Shown: positions 31,625 to 43,512, numbered from the stretch's first letter. The stretch is 64,000 nucleotides of DNA from Branchipolynoe longqiensis (GCA_030323885.1 CM059186.1:151378407-151442406); one strand, 5' to 3'. The notes: a model not told the origin generated them from the letters alone. Made by a program: numbers and translations.

Positions 31625-32330
31625 GCGAGAGAAAACGTAAAGGTACAGGGCCCCACCCAAGCACACAACTCCCCTGGTCAGGGGGAGGAGTATGCCTGGG
31701 AGAAAACAAAAGGGGTAGAGTATAGGAAAGAGAAATGAGGAGAGTTGAGTCAAAGGACCATGTCTATTTGCTCTATGGTGACCAACCAGCGAGCCATAGA
31801 CACGGACAGAGTAAGAGTAGAGAGTGAAATGCCGGTGGGCTCCCCCTCCTGGAACTCTTTTCAGACATATCAAGGAGGAGCAAGGCCGGCGGAGAGGAGA
31901 TAGAGAGAGGTGTGAACAGGGTGTGGTCTGGATAGCAAGTGCTTGTTTGGGGTTTATTACCATCTCTTATGTAGCTTTTCCAACTGCACCCTATGTGGGG
32001 AATTAGTGGGTGTAGGTGTGGGGGTGGGAAGATGTGGGGATGAAAAGGGACTGGTAGGGCTGTGGGTGGAGTGTGGGGAGTGAGTCTTCAAATGGATTAT
32101 AATACATTTGTTTTCAACTCACCGTTCAATACACAGGTGTACTAGCTCCCGGTGGTAGTATCAGCCTACATATATGCGTGTTGTAAATAACTGCATTGGT
32201 ATATGGCTGGAAGACCACTCACTGCACCTGACCAAAGATGCTATTCAATGAATACATTATATTTACAAACATTATTTATACGAAGATTAGTTAATTAATC
32301 TTTACGATATGATATTCTCCATAGAGTAAG
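31625..32330. other. unique sequence, part of a 224-codon reverse frame
   Basis: The reverse frame 31289-31963 is the longest one here without simple repeats, but contains no motif I recognise. 'tttctcccag' at about 31702 (reverse) is acceptor-like. Weak evidence for a gene. Confidence 0.3.
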
Positions 32331-32660
32331 CGACCCTCCCCATCCCACCCCACCCACCCCGGCACGTCCCAATCCACTCCAACCAGCTACCCCCATACTC
32401 TGACTTACTCCCACCCACTCCTCCCATTCTTAACCACATACCTCCACTCACACCCACTCTCACTCACTCCCCAATCCCCACCCACCCACAATCCTACCCT
32501 TCCCTCTTCCACCCCACTTCCTCCAACCCTACCCACTTCTACCCCCACTCAACCTCCTTATTCATTCCCCGTCCGCATGCGCACCCACACCGGCACACAC
32601 TCCCACTTCCACCCACCCACTCCCCACTACCACTCCCACTCGCAGTCAATCCCACTCCCC
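32331..32660. repeat. C-rich low-complexity tract
   Basis: (CCCAYY)n-like sequence dominated by 'cccac' and 'cccat' words. Confidence 0.85.
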
Positions 32661-32679
32661 CCCCCCATTCACGCCTATA

Positions 32680-33448
32680 TAGGGTATGCACTGACGTCAC
32701 ATTAAATGGAAGTGTGGCCATTGTGGAGATACAACCACAATAACAAACCCAACTAACTCAATGGATTGTCAATGGCAGTGAGCAATCTTCATACAGAAAA
32801 AGTGAAATATCTAAAGAAATACACCACTTAGATACAAACCGTTTGGAACACATATAGAAAACATATTCAACAAATAGATTATATTAAATTTATAAGGTTA
32901 GGGTTCTGGATTTCTATTAATTTTGAATAAAACTAATGTTTTGCAGTGCGCATACCGGCAAACTCAAGGCATTGTCAGTGGTCGTGAGCAATCTTCATAA
33001 AGAAAAAGTGAAATATCTCTACAACCACACCACCTAGAAACAAATCCCTTCGTACACATATAGAAAACATGTTTAGCAAAAAGGTTATATTAAATTGATA
33101 TGGTTAGGGTTCTGGATTTCTATTAATTTTGAATAAAACTAACGTTCTGCACTGTGCGTACCGGCAAACTCAATGCATTGTCAATGGTCGTGAGCAATCT
33201 TGATACAGAAAAGTTAAATATCTCTTACAACCACACCACATAGAAACAGATCGCTTCGTATACATATATAAAACATATTTACCAAAAATATTATATTAAA
33301 TTGATAAGGTTAGGGTTCTGCATTACTATTCATTTTCAATGAAATGGACATTTTGCACTGGGCGTACAGGCAAACTCAATGGGTTGTTTACAAGTTGATA
33401 TCGCCACAATGGCCGTGCATCCGGTTGATGACGTCACGTGAATACCCT
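32680..33448. mobile_element. second inverted-repeat element carrying the 207-bp satellite
   Basis: Terminal inverted repeats: 'agggtatgcactgacgtcac' at the left and the complement of 'gacgtcacgtgaataccct' at the right, extending inward over 'ggccattgtggmgata'. ATAT flanks both ends. Inside, ~207-bp units begin near 32764, 32972 and 33178 with a partial fourth, the same satellite as at 8315-8670. No ORF. Confidence 0.9.
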
Positions 33449-33457
33449 ATATTCCCA

Positions 33458-33757
33458 CTCCCAGCACCATGGCCCCAACCCACTCCCCATCCCCAGCTAT
33501 GGCCTACCCTAACCACCCACTCCACACCATCTCCCACCCACTCGCCACTCTTCCCCACCCACTCCCCATCCCCTACAACCTACCCACCCACTCTCCACCC
33601 ACATACTCCTCCTTAACACCCACCCCACTCTCAACGCCACACACTCCCCACCCCCAGCTACAATCAACCCCACTCACACCCACCCACTCCCCACCCGCTC
33701 CCTCCGCTACTCCCTCCCCCACTCCCACACACTCTCCATCTCCAGCTGCAACCTACC
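33458..33757. repeat. C-rich low-complexity tract
   Basis: (CCCACYY)n-like sequence; forward frames are Pro/Thr/Ser-rich artefacts. Confidence 0.85.
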
Positions 33758-34175
33758 TAGATAAAAGATTCACCCGGTACTTGTAGTACACGGGTGAAGA
33801 TCAGCCTTATATAAAAACGGTCGAAAAATCGGGCTAATTAAATGAGTCTTTATGAGAGCCTAATTTCTCAATCTAAGAAGCAACATTTATTCTTTGTATA
33901 TGTCTTCATGTTTACCCGCTACTTTTGAGTTGGAAAATATAATAAAACATATACTTTAATGCAATTTAAAAGTGAAATCGACGGTGTTCTCTGGCCGCCA
34001 TCTTGTCTTTTTGCATTCTCGCCCATTTCACCAACTCTGTGCCTATATGAGTAGCCATTTGATACTGGAGCCACAGTTTCTAGTTCATGTTCAATACTAA
34101 ACCTATTTTCGCACGTATTTACACTACATTGTCCTTCACCCGTGTACTACAAGTATGGGATGAATCTTTTATCTA
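33758..34175 (-). mobile_element. MITE-1 copy
   Basis: 418 bp with ends 'tagataaaagattcacccgg' and 'ggatgaatcttttatcta'. The interior is the reverse complement of the 15.7 and 55.0 kb copies ('catcttgtctttttgcattc'). Confidence 0.95.
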
Positions 34176-34575
34176 CAACCTACCCACCCACTCTCCAACG
34201 CCCCCCCCCCCACTCTCCACCGACCTGCTCCTCCCTACAACCACCACTACCATCTACTCTCACTCACTCCCCTCCCCAAGCTCCCCCACTCCCCGCCCCA
34301 CCTCTACCCCCACCTCCTCCTTCCTCCCTCCCACCACCCTTACTTATCCCCCATCCACATCCCCACAGCGCCGCCTGGTGTGTGACAGTGAAAGCTCGCC
34401 TGGAATGTTCCGATAATTCTCGCCTCATGACTAAGCACTGCACTCCCTACGTCAGTAGGCCTACCTCCATCCTTCCCCCCACCACCCCATCCAATGAGGG
34501 CACCTCCCTCCACCCACTCCCTCCACCCCACCCCCATCCCCACCCCAGCCCCCACTCACAACCCCACTCCTTCGC
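34176..34575. repeat. C-rich tract with a short unique island
   Basis: C-rich at 34190-34370 and 34460-34570; 34371-34460 is more balanced but without a recognised gene. Confidence 0.7.
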
Positions 34576-34929
34576 GTCTAACACACACACAGCAATCGTG
34601 ATGCAAAGAACGTCCGCATAAAAGTGGCGTTTGTATCAATCTGTCTTGATTTGCTTGTCAGTGGCAAATGCGCAATGCGTTAGCTTTGCTTGTCGTGACC
34701 AAACGCCGGGTTGTGCTTTGCCGCCGGTGTAGGATGTTCAAAACACTACCCCACCGAAAACACTACTGTAGTGTTTTCAACCTAAGTTCAAAATACTACT
34801 GTTAAGTTCAAAACACTACCCCTATGTATGTCCAAAACACTACCCAAGTTCAAAACACTATCATAACACGGCAGTGGGGGCTATAAGTGTTATGTCGCAA
34901 AATGTAACCTAGTTTGGTTATTGCGAGAT

Positions 34930-34965
34930 TTACGTCCTGGGAACATCTAAGGTCATATCAGGACA
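34930..34965 (-). mobile_element. SINE-A solo tail
   Basis: 'tacgtcctgggaacatctaa' and 'ggtcatatcagga' only; it lies inside the fold-back element. Confidence 0.7.
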
Positions 34966-35167
34966 CTCATACTAGTAGTATACGCTGATAGCACTGTGGT
35001 GTCTGCACCACATATTAGAATACGATGATGGTGCTGGGGCGATTTTGGCACGTATTAGCAGTATACGCTGATAGCACCATGGCGTCTGCACCACATATTA
35101 GTATACACTAATGGGGCAGCAAAAACTGCACCACGTATTAGACGTCGCTGATGGTGCTGCGGTGTTT

Positions 35168-35304
35168 GATTGTTTGTTTGTTGTTGTTTTATGTCCTAGC
35201 AACATCTAGGGTCATCTCAGAATGGGTACTGACTTGTGACAGTGCACACTCATGGCAAATTTATGGTGCTGCTCCAATGGGAGACCAGACTGCCAGCACC
35301 ATGA
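35168..35304 (-). mobile_element. SINE-A 3' half, nested in the fold-back element
   Basis: (tttg)n tail, 'atgtcctagcaacatctagg' and body to 'tgccagcaccatgag'. Confidence 0.88.
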
Positions 35305-35475
35305 GAGTAGTGTTTTGAACTTAAAGAGAGTGTTTTGAACTTAAGGATAGTGTTTTGAGCATTGGCACGGTAGTGTTTTGAACCTACCTTTAACTAAGTT
35401 GAAAACACTACCATAGTATTTTGAACCTAGGTTGAAAACACTACCGTAGTGTTGTTATGGGGTAGTGTTTTGAAC

Positions 35476-35795
35476 TTACTACACCTGCCCCCTATTACTA
35501 GAAATTAACAGACCAATGTCATCAGAAATCGCAGTCGTCCACCCTTTCGTTGCCTTGATCCACCATCTCCTTTTCATTCCGACCAAAACAAACAAATAAA
35601 CAAAAGTCTATAATCTTCCAGATTTTCCCGCAAAGAGCGACACAGAGTAAACATGGTGGGAACTGATTGGATACCAGCATGATTTATGGGGACCTTATGA
35701 GTAATAATAAATCATGTGTTCACATCACGCACAGTGAGCTGGAGCAGCCGGTCCAATTGTTAGTGAGCCAGAAACAGCACACCTGTCTTGTTGTC
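35476..35795. other. unique sequence
   Basis: No recognised feature. Confidence 0.3.
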
Positions 35796-35799
35796 GGAG

Positions 35800-37345
35800 A
35801 TATGGGTCCGTGTCACTATATAAGTAAAACTACTCAACCCCAATCCTGTGTATGGGGGATATGAGCCTGCGTTACTAGCTAAACCTCCTCCACATCCTAA
35901 GCCAATAACAGGGGTATGGTTCCGTGTTACTATAGCTACCCACACTTCCTTCTTAATCCTGTCTATGAAGATATGGGCCCATGTTACTATAACTAGGCCT
36001 CATTCTCTTCCTCCCAAATCCTGTAAACAGGGATATGGGCCCGTGTTACTATGTAAGAATAACTATTTCTCCTGGAATCCTGTCGGCGAGGATAAGAGCC
36101 TATGGTTCTATAACTAAGCCCATCCCGTCCCAAAATCTGATCGCAGGGATGTGGATAACTATCGGGGTATGGGTTTGTGTTACGATAACAAGCTCCCTTC
36201 CCCGAAATCGAGTCAACAGGGATATGGGTCCGTGTTACTATAACTAGCCCCTTCCTCCCAAATCCTGTCAACAAGGTATGGGTCTGTGTTACTATAACTA
36301 GCCCCCTCCTCCCAAATCCTGCCAACAAGGATATTTGCATGTGCTACTACAACTAGCCCCCTCCTCCCAAATCCTGTCAACAAGGTATGGGTCTGTGTTA
36401 TTATAACTTGCCCCCTCCTCCCAAATCCTGTCAACAAGGATATGGGAATGTGTTACTACAACTAGCCCCCTCCTCCCAAATCCTGCCAACAAGGATATGG
36501 GAATGTGTTACTACAACTAGCCCCCTCCTCTCAAATCCTGCCAACAAGGATATGGGAATGTGTTACTACAACTAGCCCCCTCCTCCCAAATCCTGCCAAC
36601 AAGGATATGGGAATGTGTTACTACAACTAGCCCCCTCCTCCCAAATCCTGTCAACAAGGATATGGGAATGTGTTACTACAACTAGCCCCCTCCTCCAAAT
36701 CCTGCCAACAAGGATATGGGTCCGTGTTACTACAACTAGCCCCCTCCTCTCAAATCCTGCCAACAAGGATATTTGCATGTGCTACTACAACTAGCCCCCT
36801 CCTCCCAAATCCTGCCAACAAGGATATGGGTCCGTGTTACTACAACTAGCCCCCTCCTCCCAAATGCTGTCAACAAGGATATGGGCATGTGCTACTACAA
36901 CTAGCCCCCTCCTCCCAAATCCTGCCAACAAGGATATGGGTCCGTGTTAGTACAACTAGCCCCCTCCTCCCAAATCCTGTCAACAAGGATATGGGCATGT
37001 GTTACTACAACTAGCCCCCTCCTCCCAAATCCTGTCAACAGGGATATGGGCATGTGTTACTACAACTAGCATCCTCCTCCCAAATCCTGCCAACAAGGAT
37101 ATGGGCATGTGTTACTACAACTAGCCCCCTCCTCCCAAATCCTGTCAACACGGATATGGGCCTGTGTTACTACAACTAGCCCCCCTCCTCCCAAATATAA
37201 TGACCCCCACCTTCACCGCAATCCTGTCTACGGGGATATGGGCCCAATTTACTATAATCACTCCAACCTCCTTTATCCTGGCTGCGGGATTAGGGTTTTG
37301 GTATTATAACCACCCCTACCTCCTCCCCATTTCTGTCGACATGGA
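35800..37345 (+). repeat. 55-bp tandem satellite, ~28 units
   Basis: Core 'ctcctcccaaatcctgycaa' and 'caaggatatgggaatgtgtt' repeats with a 55-bp period. Central units (36400-37180) are nearly identical, while units at both edges are strongly diverged. Reverse frames with 'GFGRRGLVVVTRTHI' repeats are artefacts. Confidence 0.95.
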
Positions 37346-38334
37346 TATGGGTCTTTTATTTGCATGTACATCGACAGTAGGCAGACTGTCAGGGGAACAA
37401 TGTCGCAAACAGCCGTAATGCACTGAATATCTCTCCCTTTTCTGTGTGTGTTTTTCTCCTATATACATATATATATTATGGCTGTTCTCGCAGACTCCCC
37501 TGAGAACGCCAGCCCACGAAGCCCTCTGGCGAACATATTTGTCTTCATGACCGGAAGGCGATTCAGGCGCCGTGATAACGGGTTCCGCTTCTGGTTCAGC
37601 TGCCGCGCCAGACGTGGGCTATCGCTTAGACCACCAGAAGTGCGCATTAAATTGCCGGGACTAATATTTAGGCTTGCTATGGAATTTTCTCTTTTTTTTC
37701 TTTGGTTGAGGTCAATTGATTAATTAAGCATTGTGTGTGAACCTTTGGATATTTAGTATTTCTTAATTCTTTTTGTAAATGTTTTGTTGGGAGGTAAGTT
37801 CATTTATGGAATACAACATAGTATCAATATACTGTATAATCTAACCATGATCTATGTTAGTTACTTATATACAGATGAGTTAAGGCAGGTAAATGAGTAA
37901 TAGTTTGGTCATTTTTAGCTTCGGCATTACATGTAGAAACAGTAAGAGTATATCTTAAGAATATATCTATAAGGGTTACTAGGGCCGAATGACACTATTA
38001 GTCACAACTTGACGACAGAGGGCCTCAGCCTTGATGGGCCTTAAATAACGTGCAGGGAAAAGTTTGTTTCAAAATATACCAACCATAACTAATCATATAA
38101 GCTCATGATAATTGTGAATAAGTAAAGTTGTGTTGGTCATGTGTCCTTTAAGCATGTACCTAAATTGTGTGTTAGTCAATTGTGCATGCTCCATGATTCC
38201 TATCCCTTTGTGAATATTCATACTTGATTATTCCCGATCTATTAGAGTAGATCTTTAATGGTGTCGGAATTAATTAATATGCACCGACTAGGTAGGATTC
38301 ATATTACACAGGTGACTAGAACAACTAGTGCATC
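37346..38334. other. mostly unique AT-rich DNA with one small open frame
   Basis: A frame starting at ATG 37478 runs about 82 codons to 37723 ('MAVLADSPENASPRSPLANI' then a basic Arg-rich part). It is more GC-rich than its surroundings. No family recognised and no splice signal. Confidence 0.25.
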
Positions 38335-38340
38335 ATTCAG

Positions 38341-38647
38341 TTCTCTGTGGCGGAGTGGTTAGAGTGCCTGACTTTTTTCTAGGTCAGACTCCTAATCTGA
38401 AGATTGGTGGTTCGATTCCCCGTGCCCCCACCTCTGCCAATTTGAATTTCCACCGCTGTGTAGAACTTACAGCGTCATCAAAGGCCAGTTGCTCTCATAC
38501 CATGTCTATGTGGTGTGGGAGTTTAAAAATCCCTTGGGTCAGTAAAAGTGTAGGCTCGGGATTTCTATCGACAAACTGTCTAATGGTGAAAACAAGTCTA
38601 TTCGGACTTATCCATGGTATGCAGTATAAATCTTCAAGAAAAAAACA
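38341..38647 (+). mobile_element. SINE-B copy, tail type 2, with short target duplication
   Basis: Head 'ttctctgtggcggagtggtt', B box 'ggttcgattcc', tail 'ttcggacttatccatggtat' and A-rich end. ATTCAG flanks it at 38335-38340 and 38648-38653. Confidence 0.94.
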
Positions 38648-38689
38648 ATTCAGTGTACTCGTAGATCAACGCGTCAGATTCTGAGGAAA

Positions 38690-39655
38690 GGGTAAAGTAA
38701 GGAGGATGGAGAGGAAGGATTATGAAGGGGAAATGAGGATGGAGAAGAAGAAGAGGAAGGGGGATGGGAGACGGAAGGAAGGAGCAGAGGAAGGAGGGAG
38801 GATCGGGAAGTGGGAGGAGGGATGAGGCAGGAGGAGGGGGGAGAGGGAGTGGGAAGTGGAGTGGGGAGGAGACATGTGAGGAGGGAGGAGAGAAAGTGAT
38901 GTGGGATGAGGGGAGGAAAGGGAGGATATGGAAGGAGGAAGGAGGCGGGAGGGAGGACGGAGGAGGAGGAGGAGGGAGGAGATAGGGGGGAGAAGGGTGT
39001 GATTATAGGAGGCAAGAGGAGGGAGGAAATGGAAGGAGGAGGGAGAGGGAGGAATGAAGGAGGCAGGAGGTGGGAGGAGGGAGGAGGCAAGAGGAGGGAG
39101 GTAGGAGGAGGAGGCAAGATGGAAGAAAGAGGAGGGAGAAGGGAGGAGCGGGTGGAGGGAGGAGGGAGGAAGAAGGAGAGAAAAGGTGGGAGGAGGGATG
39201 CCGGGGAGTAATGTGGGAGGAGTAAGGAAGGGGAGGAGGGCGGAGGGAGAAGGGAGGACGGGGAGAGAGAGTAAAGAGGGAGGAGGGAGCAGTGGGAGTA
39301 AGGACGGAGGAACGAGGAGGGGGAGTAAAGAGGGAGGATGGGGGTGGGAGGAGGGAGGAGAGAGGAGGGAGGAGGGAGGAGGGAGGAGGGAGGAGAGAGT
39401 GGAAAGAGTAAGTGGGAATGAGGAGGGAACAGGGAGCAGGGAGGAGGAAGGAAACAGGGAGCAGGGAGGAGAGCAGAGGGAGGTGGGAGGAGGAAGGAGA
39501 GAGCTGGGAAGAGTAAGGAGGAATGAGGAATGAGGAATGAGGAATGAGGAATGAGGAATGAGGAATGAGGAATGAGGAATGAGGAAGGAGGAAGGAGGAA
39601 GGAGGAAGGAGGAAGGAGGAAGGAGGAAGGAGGAGGGAGGAGGGAGGAGGGGGGA
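38690..39655 (+). repeat. ~960-bp polypurine tract (GGA/GGAGGAA)n
   Basis: Almost pure A/G on this strand, with (GAATGAG)n at 39520-39580 and (GGAGGAA)n at 39580-39635. Long frames on both strands are Gly/Glu/Arg or Pro/Ser/Leu artefacts. Confidence 0.95.
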
Positions 39656-40117
39656 GCTTCTCGCGTTAAGGATCAATATACTCGGGTGCTCGGTCCCACA
39701 GGATGAATGGCAGACAGGTGCGTGGCGCGGTGCAGAGTGGGCGAATTACTGCTCAGTAGTACTAGTAGGCAGGGTCTGATTCAGCGAGTGACTCCGAGTC
39801 GGTGGGACCAGTGTAGTGCGGCTGGGTAATGAGGCGACACGAGGAGGGCTGCTCATCTGCACAGAAGCCCTGGATGGGAGTGATGCCCTAATCCACCGCA
39901 ATGTGTGGCTCACTCGGAGGGAAAGATCCGCCCCCGGAATCATGCCTTAAATCAGCCTCAATCACGGCCCGTAAAGTCCGGTCTCATCCCCGTCAGCTCG
40001 GCACGGCCCAGCTCGGCACGGCCGACCGGCCGACAGACCTGCTAGGTCTGCCGACCGGCCGGCCGCTCCATTGTCTTGTTGTCCCTGTACCCTCGTCTGG
40101 CTACCTCCTCCCCCCAT
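39656..40117. other. GC-rich unique segment
   Basis: Includes a 15-bp duplication 'cagctcggcacggcc' (39996-40025) and the palindrome at 40020-40064. No gene recognised. Confidence 0.4.
40020..40064. repeat. GC-rich near-perfect palindrome
   Basis: Two ~22-bp arms around 'gacctgctaggtc'; the mismatches are transitions. Confidence 0.75.
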
Positions 40118-40535
40118 AACACACTGTCCAGTGTGTTCAAATGGTCCCCTTCTTCTGCGATCTTATTCGACTGGTCCCCTTGTTGTGCGATCATGTTCGA
40201 CGGGTCCCCTTGTTGAGAGATCATGTTCGACTGGTCCCCTTCTTGTCCGTTCATGTTTCACTGGTGCCCTTCTTTTCCAGCATGGTTCACTAATATCCTT
40301 TTTGTCTGGTTACGGTTCAACTGGTACCGTTTTTATTACTGGCATGTTCTACTGGTACCCTTCTGTTTTTTTGCATGTTTTTACTGGTCCCCTTCCTTTC
40401 TCGCATTTTCGACTGGTCCCCTTCTTACCCAGTCATGTTCGACCGGTTCGTTTTCTTATCCTTGTATACTCGACGAGTCCCCTTTTAGTCTTTCCATGTT
40501 CGACTGGTCCCCTTCTTATCCACCCACGTTTGACT
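40118..40535 (+). repeat. 30-bp minisatellite, ~13 units
   Basis: Core 'tgttcgactggtcccctt' at an exact 30-bp period (for example 40143, 40173, 40203). Because 30 is a multiple of three, a 177-codon frame with a 10-residue repeat (STGPLLVRSC) stays open. Coding is not supported. Confidence 0.93.
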
Positions 40536-40787
40536 GGGCCCTTCAGAGGCAACTATTCCATTCTTGAAGCAATATTGTGCGCATCTGGGCACACACTTCT
40601 ATGAAGCACTGGGTCTAGCCACACAACTATCCACATCTGGGAAAACAATTCTACTCTTTGCACTACTGTTTCTTTGTGTACTCAGTTCTAAGTAATGCTG
40701 CCTGCCTCTGCACGTACTCATATCCACCGTTAGACCCACAGCTCGACACATTACTCTCTGCATTTGGTCGGACAATTACTACCAACA
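40536..40787. other. unique sequence
   Basis: No recognised feature. Confidence 0.3.
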
Positions 40788-40790
40788 TTA

Positions 40791-41248
40791 AGGCCCTGTC
40801 ACATTACGGCGTATGGCGGGAGCGTATTGAAAACCTACGTAGGTCCTGCCCGTGCCAGCCTATGATGACATTTGGTGACCTTTCGGTGGTTTTGAGCGTA
40901 TGTGGAACCTACGAGGAGCGTACGAGGAGCGTATGAGGAGCGTATGGGAGCATATGGGAGCGTGCTGTGACATTTTTTGACAGTATGGGCCATACGCCCT
41001 CATAGGTCGGGTTTTTTTGAGCATGCACAACAAAATTTGGACGGACAGATTTATGAAAGCGTATGGCGGCGTATGCCTCATACGCTTCACATACGCCGGC
41101 ATCTGGCGGCATCTGGGGGCGTATGAGTAGCGTATGAGTAGCGTATCCGTAGCGTATGAGTAGCGTATACGGCGTATGCCGACGTATATGACGTAACGCG
41201 CTTACGCCGCCATACGCTCCCGCAAAAAACCCTAATGTGACAGCCCCT
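40791..41248. mobile_element. PIF/Harbinger-like MITE a
   Basis: 458 bp. Terminal inverted repeats 'aggccctgtcacattacggc' and the complement of 'taatgtgacagcccct', with 'gcgggagcgtatggcggcgta' type words repeated inward. TTA flanks both sides (40788-40790, 41249-41251). The interior is full of 'gcgtatgagtagcgta' repeats. No ORF. Confidence 0.93.
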
Positions 41249-41560
41249 TTACATGTCCAAGTCTAAATCTGAGCAAACACTGCCACTCAAAAAAACTACT
41301 GTGTACAGTTAGAGGGGTAATTGGAAGAAAATGCAAAGCAAACAAGACAGCGACCACTGAAATGCACTCGATTTGAATTATCAATGTGTATTAATCTGCA
41401 GGATATAATCAATTATTCACTCCATGATTAGAGGGTTATGGTAGAAGTATTTGAACAATATAATATGTAACACATTGATTGCAATATCAAGTGGCTATTT
41501 TCATAGCCCATCCTTCTGACACTGGCTTCTATCTCTCTCTTCTATGTTCGCAGTAAATAT
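41249..41560. other. unique sequence with a distant MITE-1-like patch
   Basis: 41325-41402 ('agaaaatgcaaagcaaacaa') resembles the MITE-1 interior but lacks both MITE-1 ends. Confidence 0.35.
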
Positions 41561-41569
41561 AGAATATAC

Positions 41570-41990
41570 TGCCATTTATATTTATACATACTATATAGAA
41601 GGCAGTTTGCCATATAATGATATATGTATATAGAGTGCAGTCTTCCTTCTTTATGCATAGAGAGAATGCAGCATTCCTGCTATAAATAGAGAGAGAGAAT
41701 GCAGTCTCCCTTCTGTATATATAGAATTAGAGAAGGCAGTCTTCTTTATGTATATACATGTGTATACATACAGATAAGGAGAATGCAGTCTTCCTTCTCT
41801 ATATAGAGAGAGAATGCAGTATTCCTGCTATACATAGAGATATATAATACAGTCACCCTTCTATATATACATAGATAGAGAAGGAAGTCTTCTTTATATG
41901 TACATATAGAGAAGGCAGACATATATATACATACATATAGAGAGATGACCGTGTCCTGTCTATATATATATATAGAGAGAAGGGGTTTGA
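41570..41990 (+). repeat. irregular minisatellite (tatagagagaatgcagtctt)n
   Basis: Units of 30-60 bp combining 'atatagagag' with 'gaatgcagtcttccttct'. Confidence 0.85.
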
Positions 41991-42225
41991 CTAGGCATAT
42001 ATAAATAAATATATGTGCTATATAAGCTGCCAGTACACCACCAAGATCAAACCGAATCGTTACTTATTCCGTATCATTCATTGCACACGGTGCTAATGCC
42101 TTCTGACTGGCACTACGCTGCCTTCTTGATGTGTTCTCCCTGTGCTAACCAAATGCTCGGCAATCTCTGAATTCACTAACTAAGCAGCAACATTAAAGGC
42201 CCCCAGGCAATCACTTATGTTCTTA

Positions 42226-42549
42226 ATTGATTGGAGTTTACGTCCTGGCAATACATAAGGTCATATCAGGATAGGTACCGACTTGTGATAGTGCGCATTC
42301 ATGGTGACTTCATAGTGTTGCCTCACTGGGAAACCAGGCCACCGGTACCATGACCTGATATTCCACTCAGTCACATTATCCTGATGTGAAGTTAATCAGT
42401 ACTTTCCCTATCCTATTAATGCTGAGTGCCAGGCTAGGAAGCGACAAGTATAAATTTTTATAAGTCATTGGTTCGACTCGACTGGGAACTGAACTCCTGA
42501 TATCCCGCATGCAAGGCCTGCACTCTAACGATTCGGTCACCGCGGTCGG
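42226..42549 (-). mobile_element. SINE-A copy
   Basis: Full-length reverse copy from 'gattggagtttacgtcctgg' to the head 'gcactctaacgattcggtca'. Confidence 0.92.
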
Positions 42550-42895
42550 CACCATTTATGATAAGCAGTTTCGTTTCCTATTCATAGACGACAGTCTGTC
42601 ATGTCTTCCCAAGTTATATCAGTGCCTAACGAGGATAGATAACAGTCAGTTTTAACAGGTATTATGTGTGCAAGGATTTCGCGGTTTGTTGGGTTCAGCT
42701 TGGTCCCCTTGTGAAACTATGTGGCCGCACTCTCACTTGTTGCTTCAGATTCTTTGGCAATGACTGCTGAAATCTGAAATCTGTCAATCTCCAATCCTCT
42801 ACCCACACGTCGTGACGTCACGGCTATGCACTTCCGGTGTACTGGCAGATCGATGCTGCCTGTCTTATCGTCTGTAGCCACCACTGCCTCCTGCA
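42550..42895. other. unique sequence
   Basis: No recognised feature; 'cacttccggtgtactggcag' at 42829. Confidence 0.3.
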
Positions 42896-43385
42896 CCCGA
42901 CCGCACCGGGTGGCCTAGAGATAGGAGTGTCTGCCTCTTGTTGGAGGGAGGCCGCGGTTCAATCCCCTGCCGAGACAACAAACTAACTTTGTTGGTTGGT
43001 TGTTCGAAGTTATACGTCCTGACAACATTTAAGGTCATATCAGGACGGGCAAACCAACTTGTTGCTATGTTGCCTTGGAATTGGACTGTAATATGATAGA
43101 GCAAGGACTGGTTGGTTCAGTGTCAGGATAACGTGACTGAGTGGAAGCTCATGTAATAGTGCTGGTGTTATGGTATCAGGGAGTCATTAGAACCATTTGC
43201 AATGAATGATAGGACTATCTCCTACGGAATCAGCAACCACTTTGTTTGATCTTGATGGTGTAATGACTGATTACATAACACATCTATATTAATATATTTA
43301 TTTATATATGCTTAGCCAGAGAAGGGCGTATTGTCGCAAGCATATGACCTCAGATGTTGCTAGGACATAAAACGTAAATCAATCA
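42896..43385. mobile_element. composite of SINE heads and SINE-A pieces
   Basis: A tRNA-like head (42901-42975: 'ggtggcctagagataggagt', 'cgcggttcaatcccc') is followed by a reverse SINE-A tail (42993-43050). Plus-strand body (43088-43170) and plus-strand tail (43343-43375) come next. The order is shuffled. Confidence 0.65.
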
Positions 43386-43512
43386 AACTAATGGCCAGAC
43401 ACAGTGCTGATGACAGTACGTGCCCGCCCGAGATGTCAACTGGTCCTGTCCCAGACCTTAGCCCCTCCTACCCCCCCCCCCCCCTCCGCCCACACTCATC
43501 CACCATCACTTA

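Larger units (their letters stand above)
34736..35475. mobile_element. fold-back element with repeated GTTCAAAACACTAC motifs
   Basis: The left end carries GTTCAAAACACTAC-type words four to five times; the right end carries GTAGTGTTTTGAAC about six times. The terminal ~65 bp are mutually inverted, including a palindrome 'acactactgtagtgt'. The centre holds 3-4 copies of a ~55-bp unit ('gtatacgctgatagcacc') and a nested SINE-A (35168-35304). Confidence 0.88.

Noticed and set aside
31289..31963. 224-codon reverse frame as a host gene
   Set aside because: No motif; about half is dispersed repeat X, whose other copy has stops in the same region.
38720..39676. 318-codon Pro/Leu/Ser-rich reverse frame
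   Set aside because: Translation of the (GGA)n tract; composition alone removes stops.
40071..40604. 177-codon frame with a 10-residue repeat
   Set aside because: The 30-bp period keeps any frame open; units mutate without regard to codon position and no signal or domain is present.
41325..41402. Fourth MITE-1 copy
   Set aside because: Only a weak internal similarity; neither terminal inverted repeat is present.
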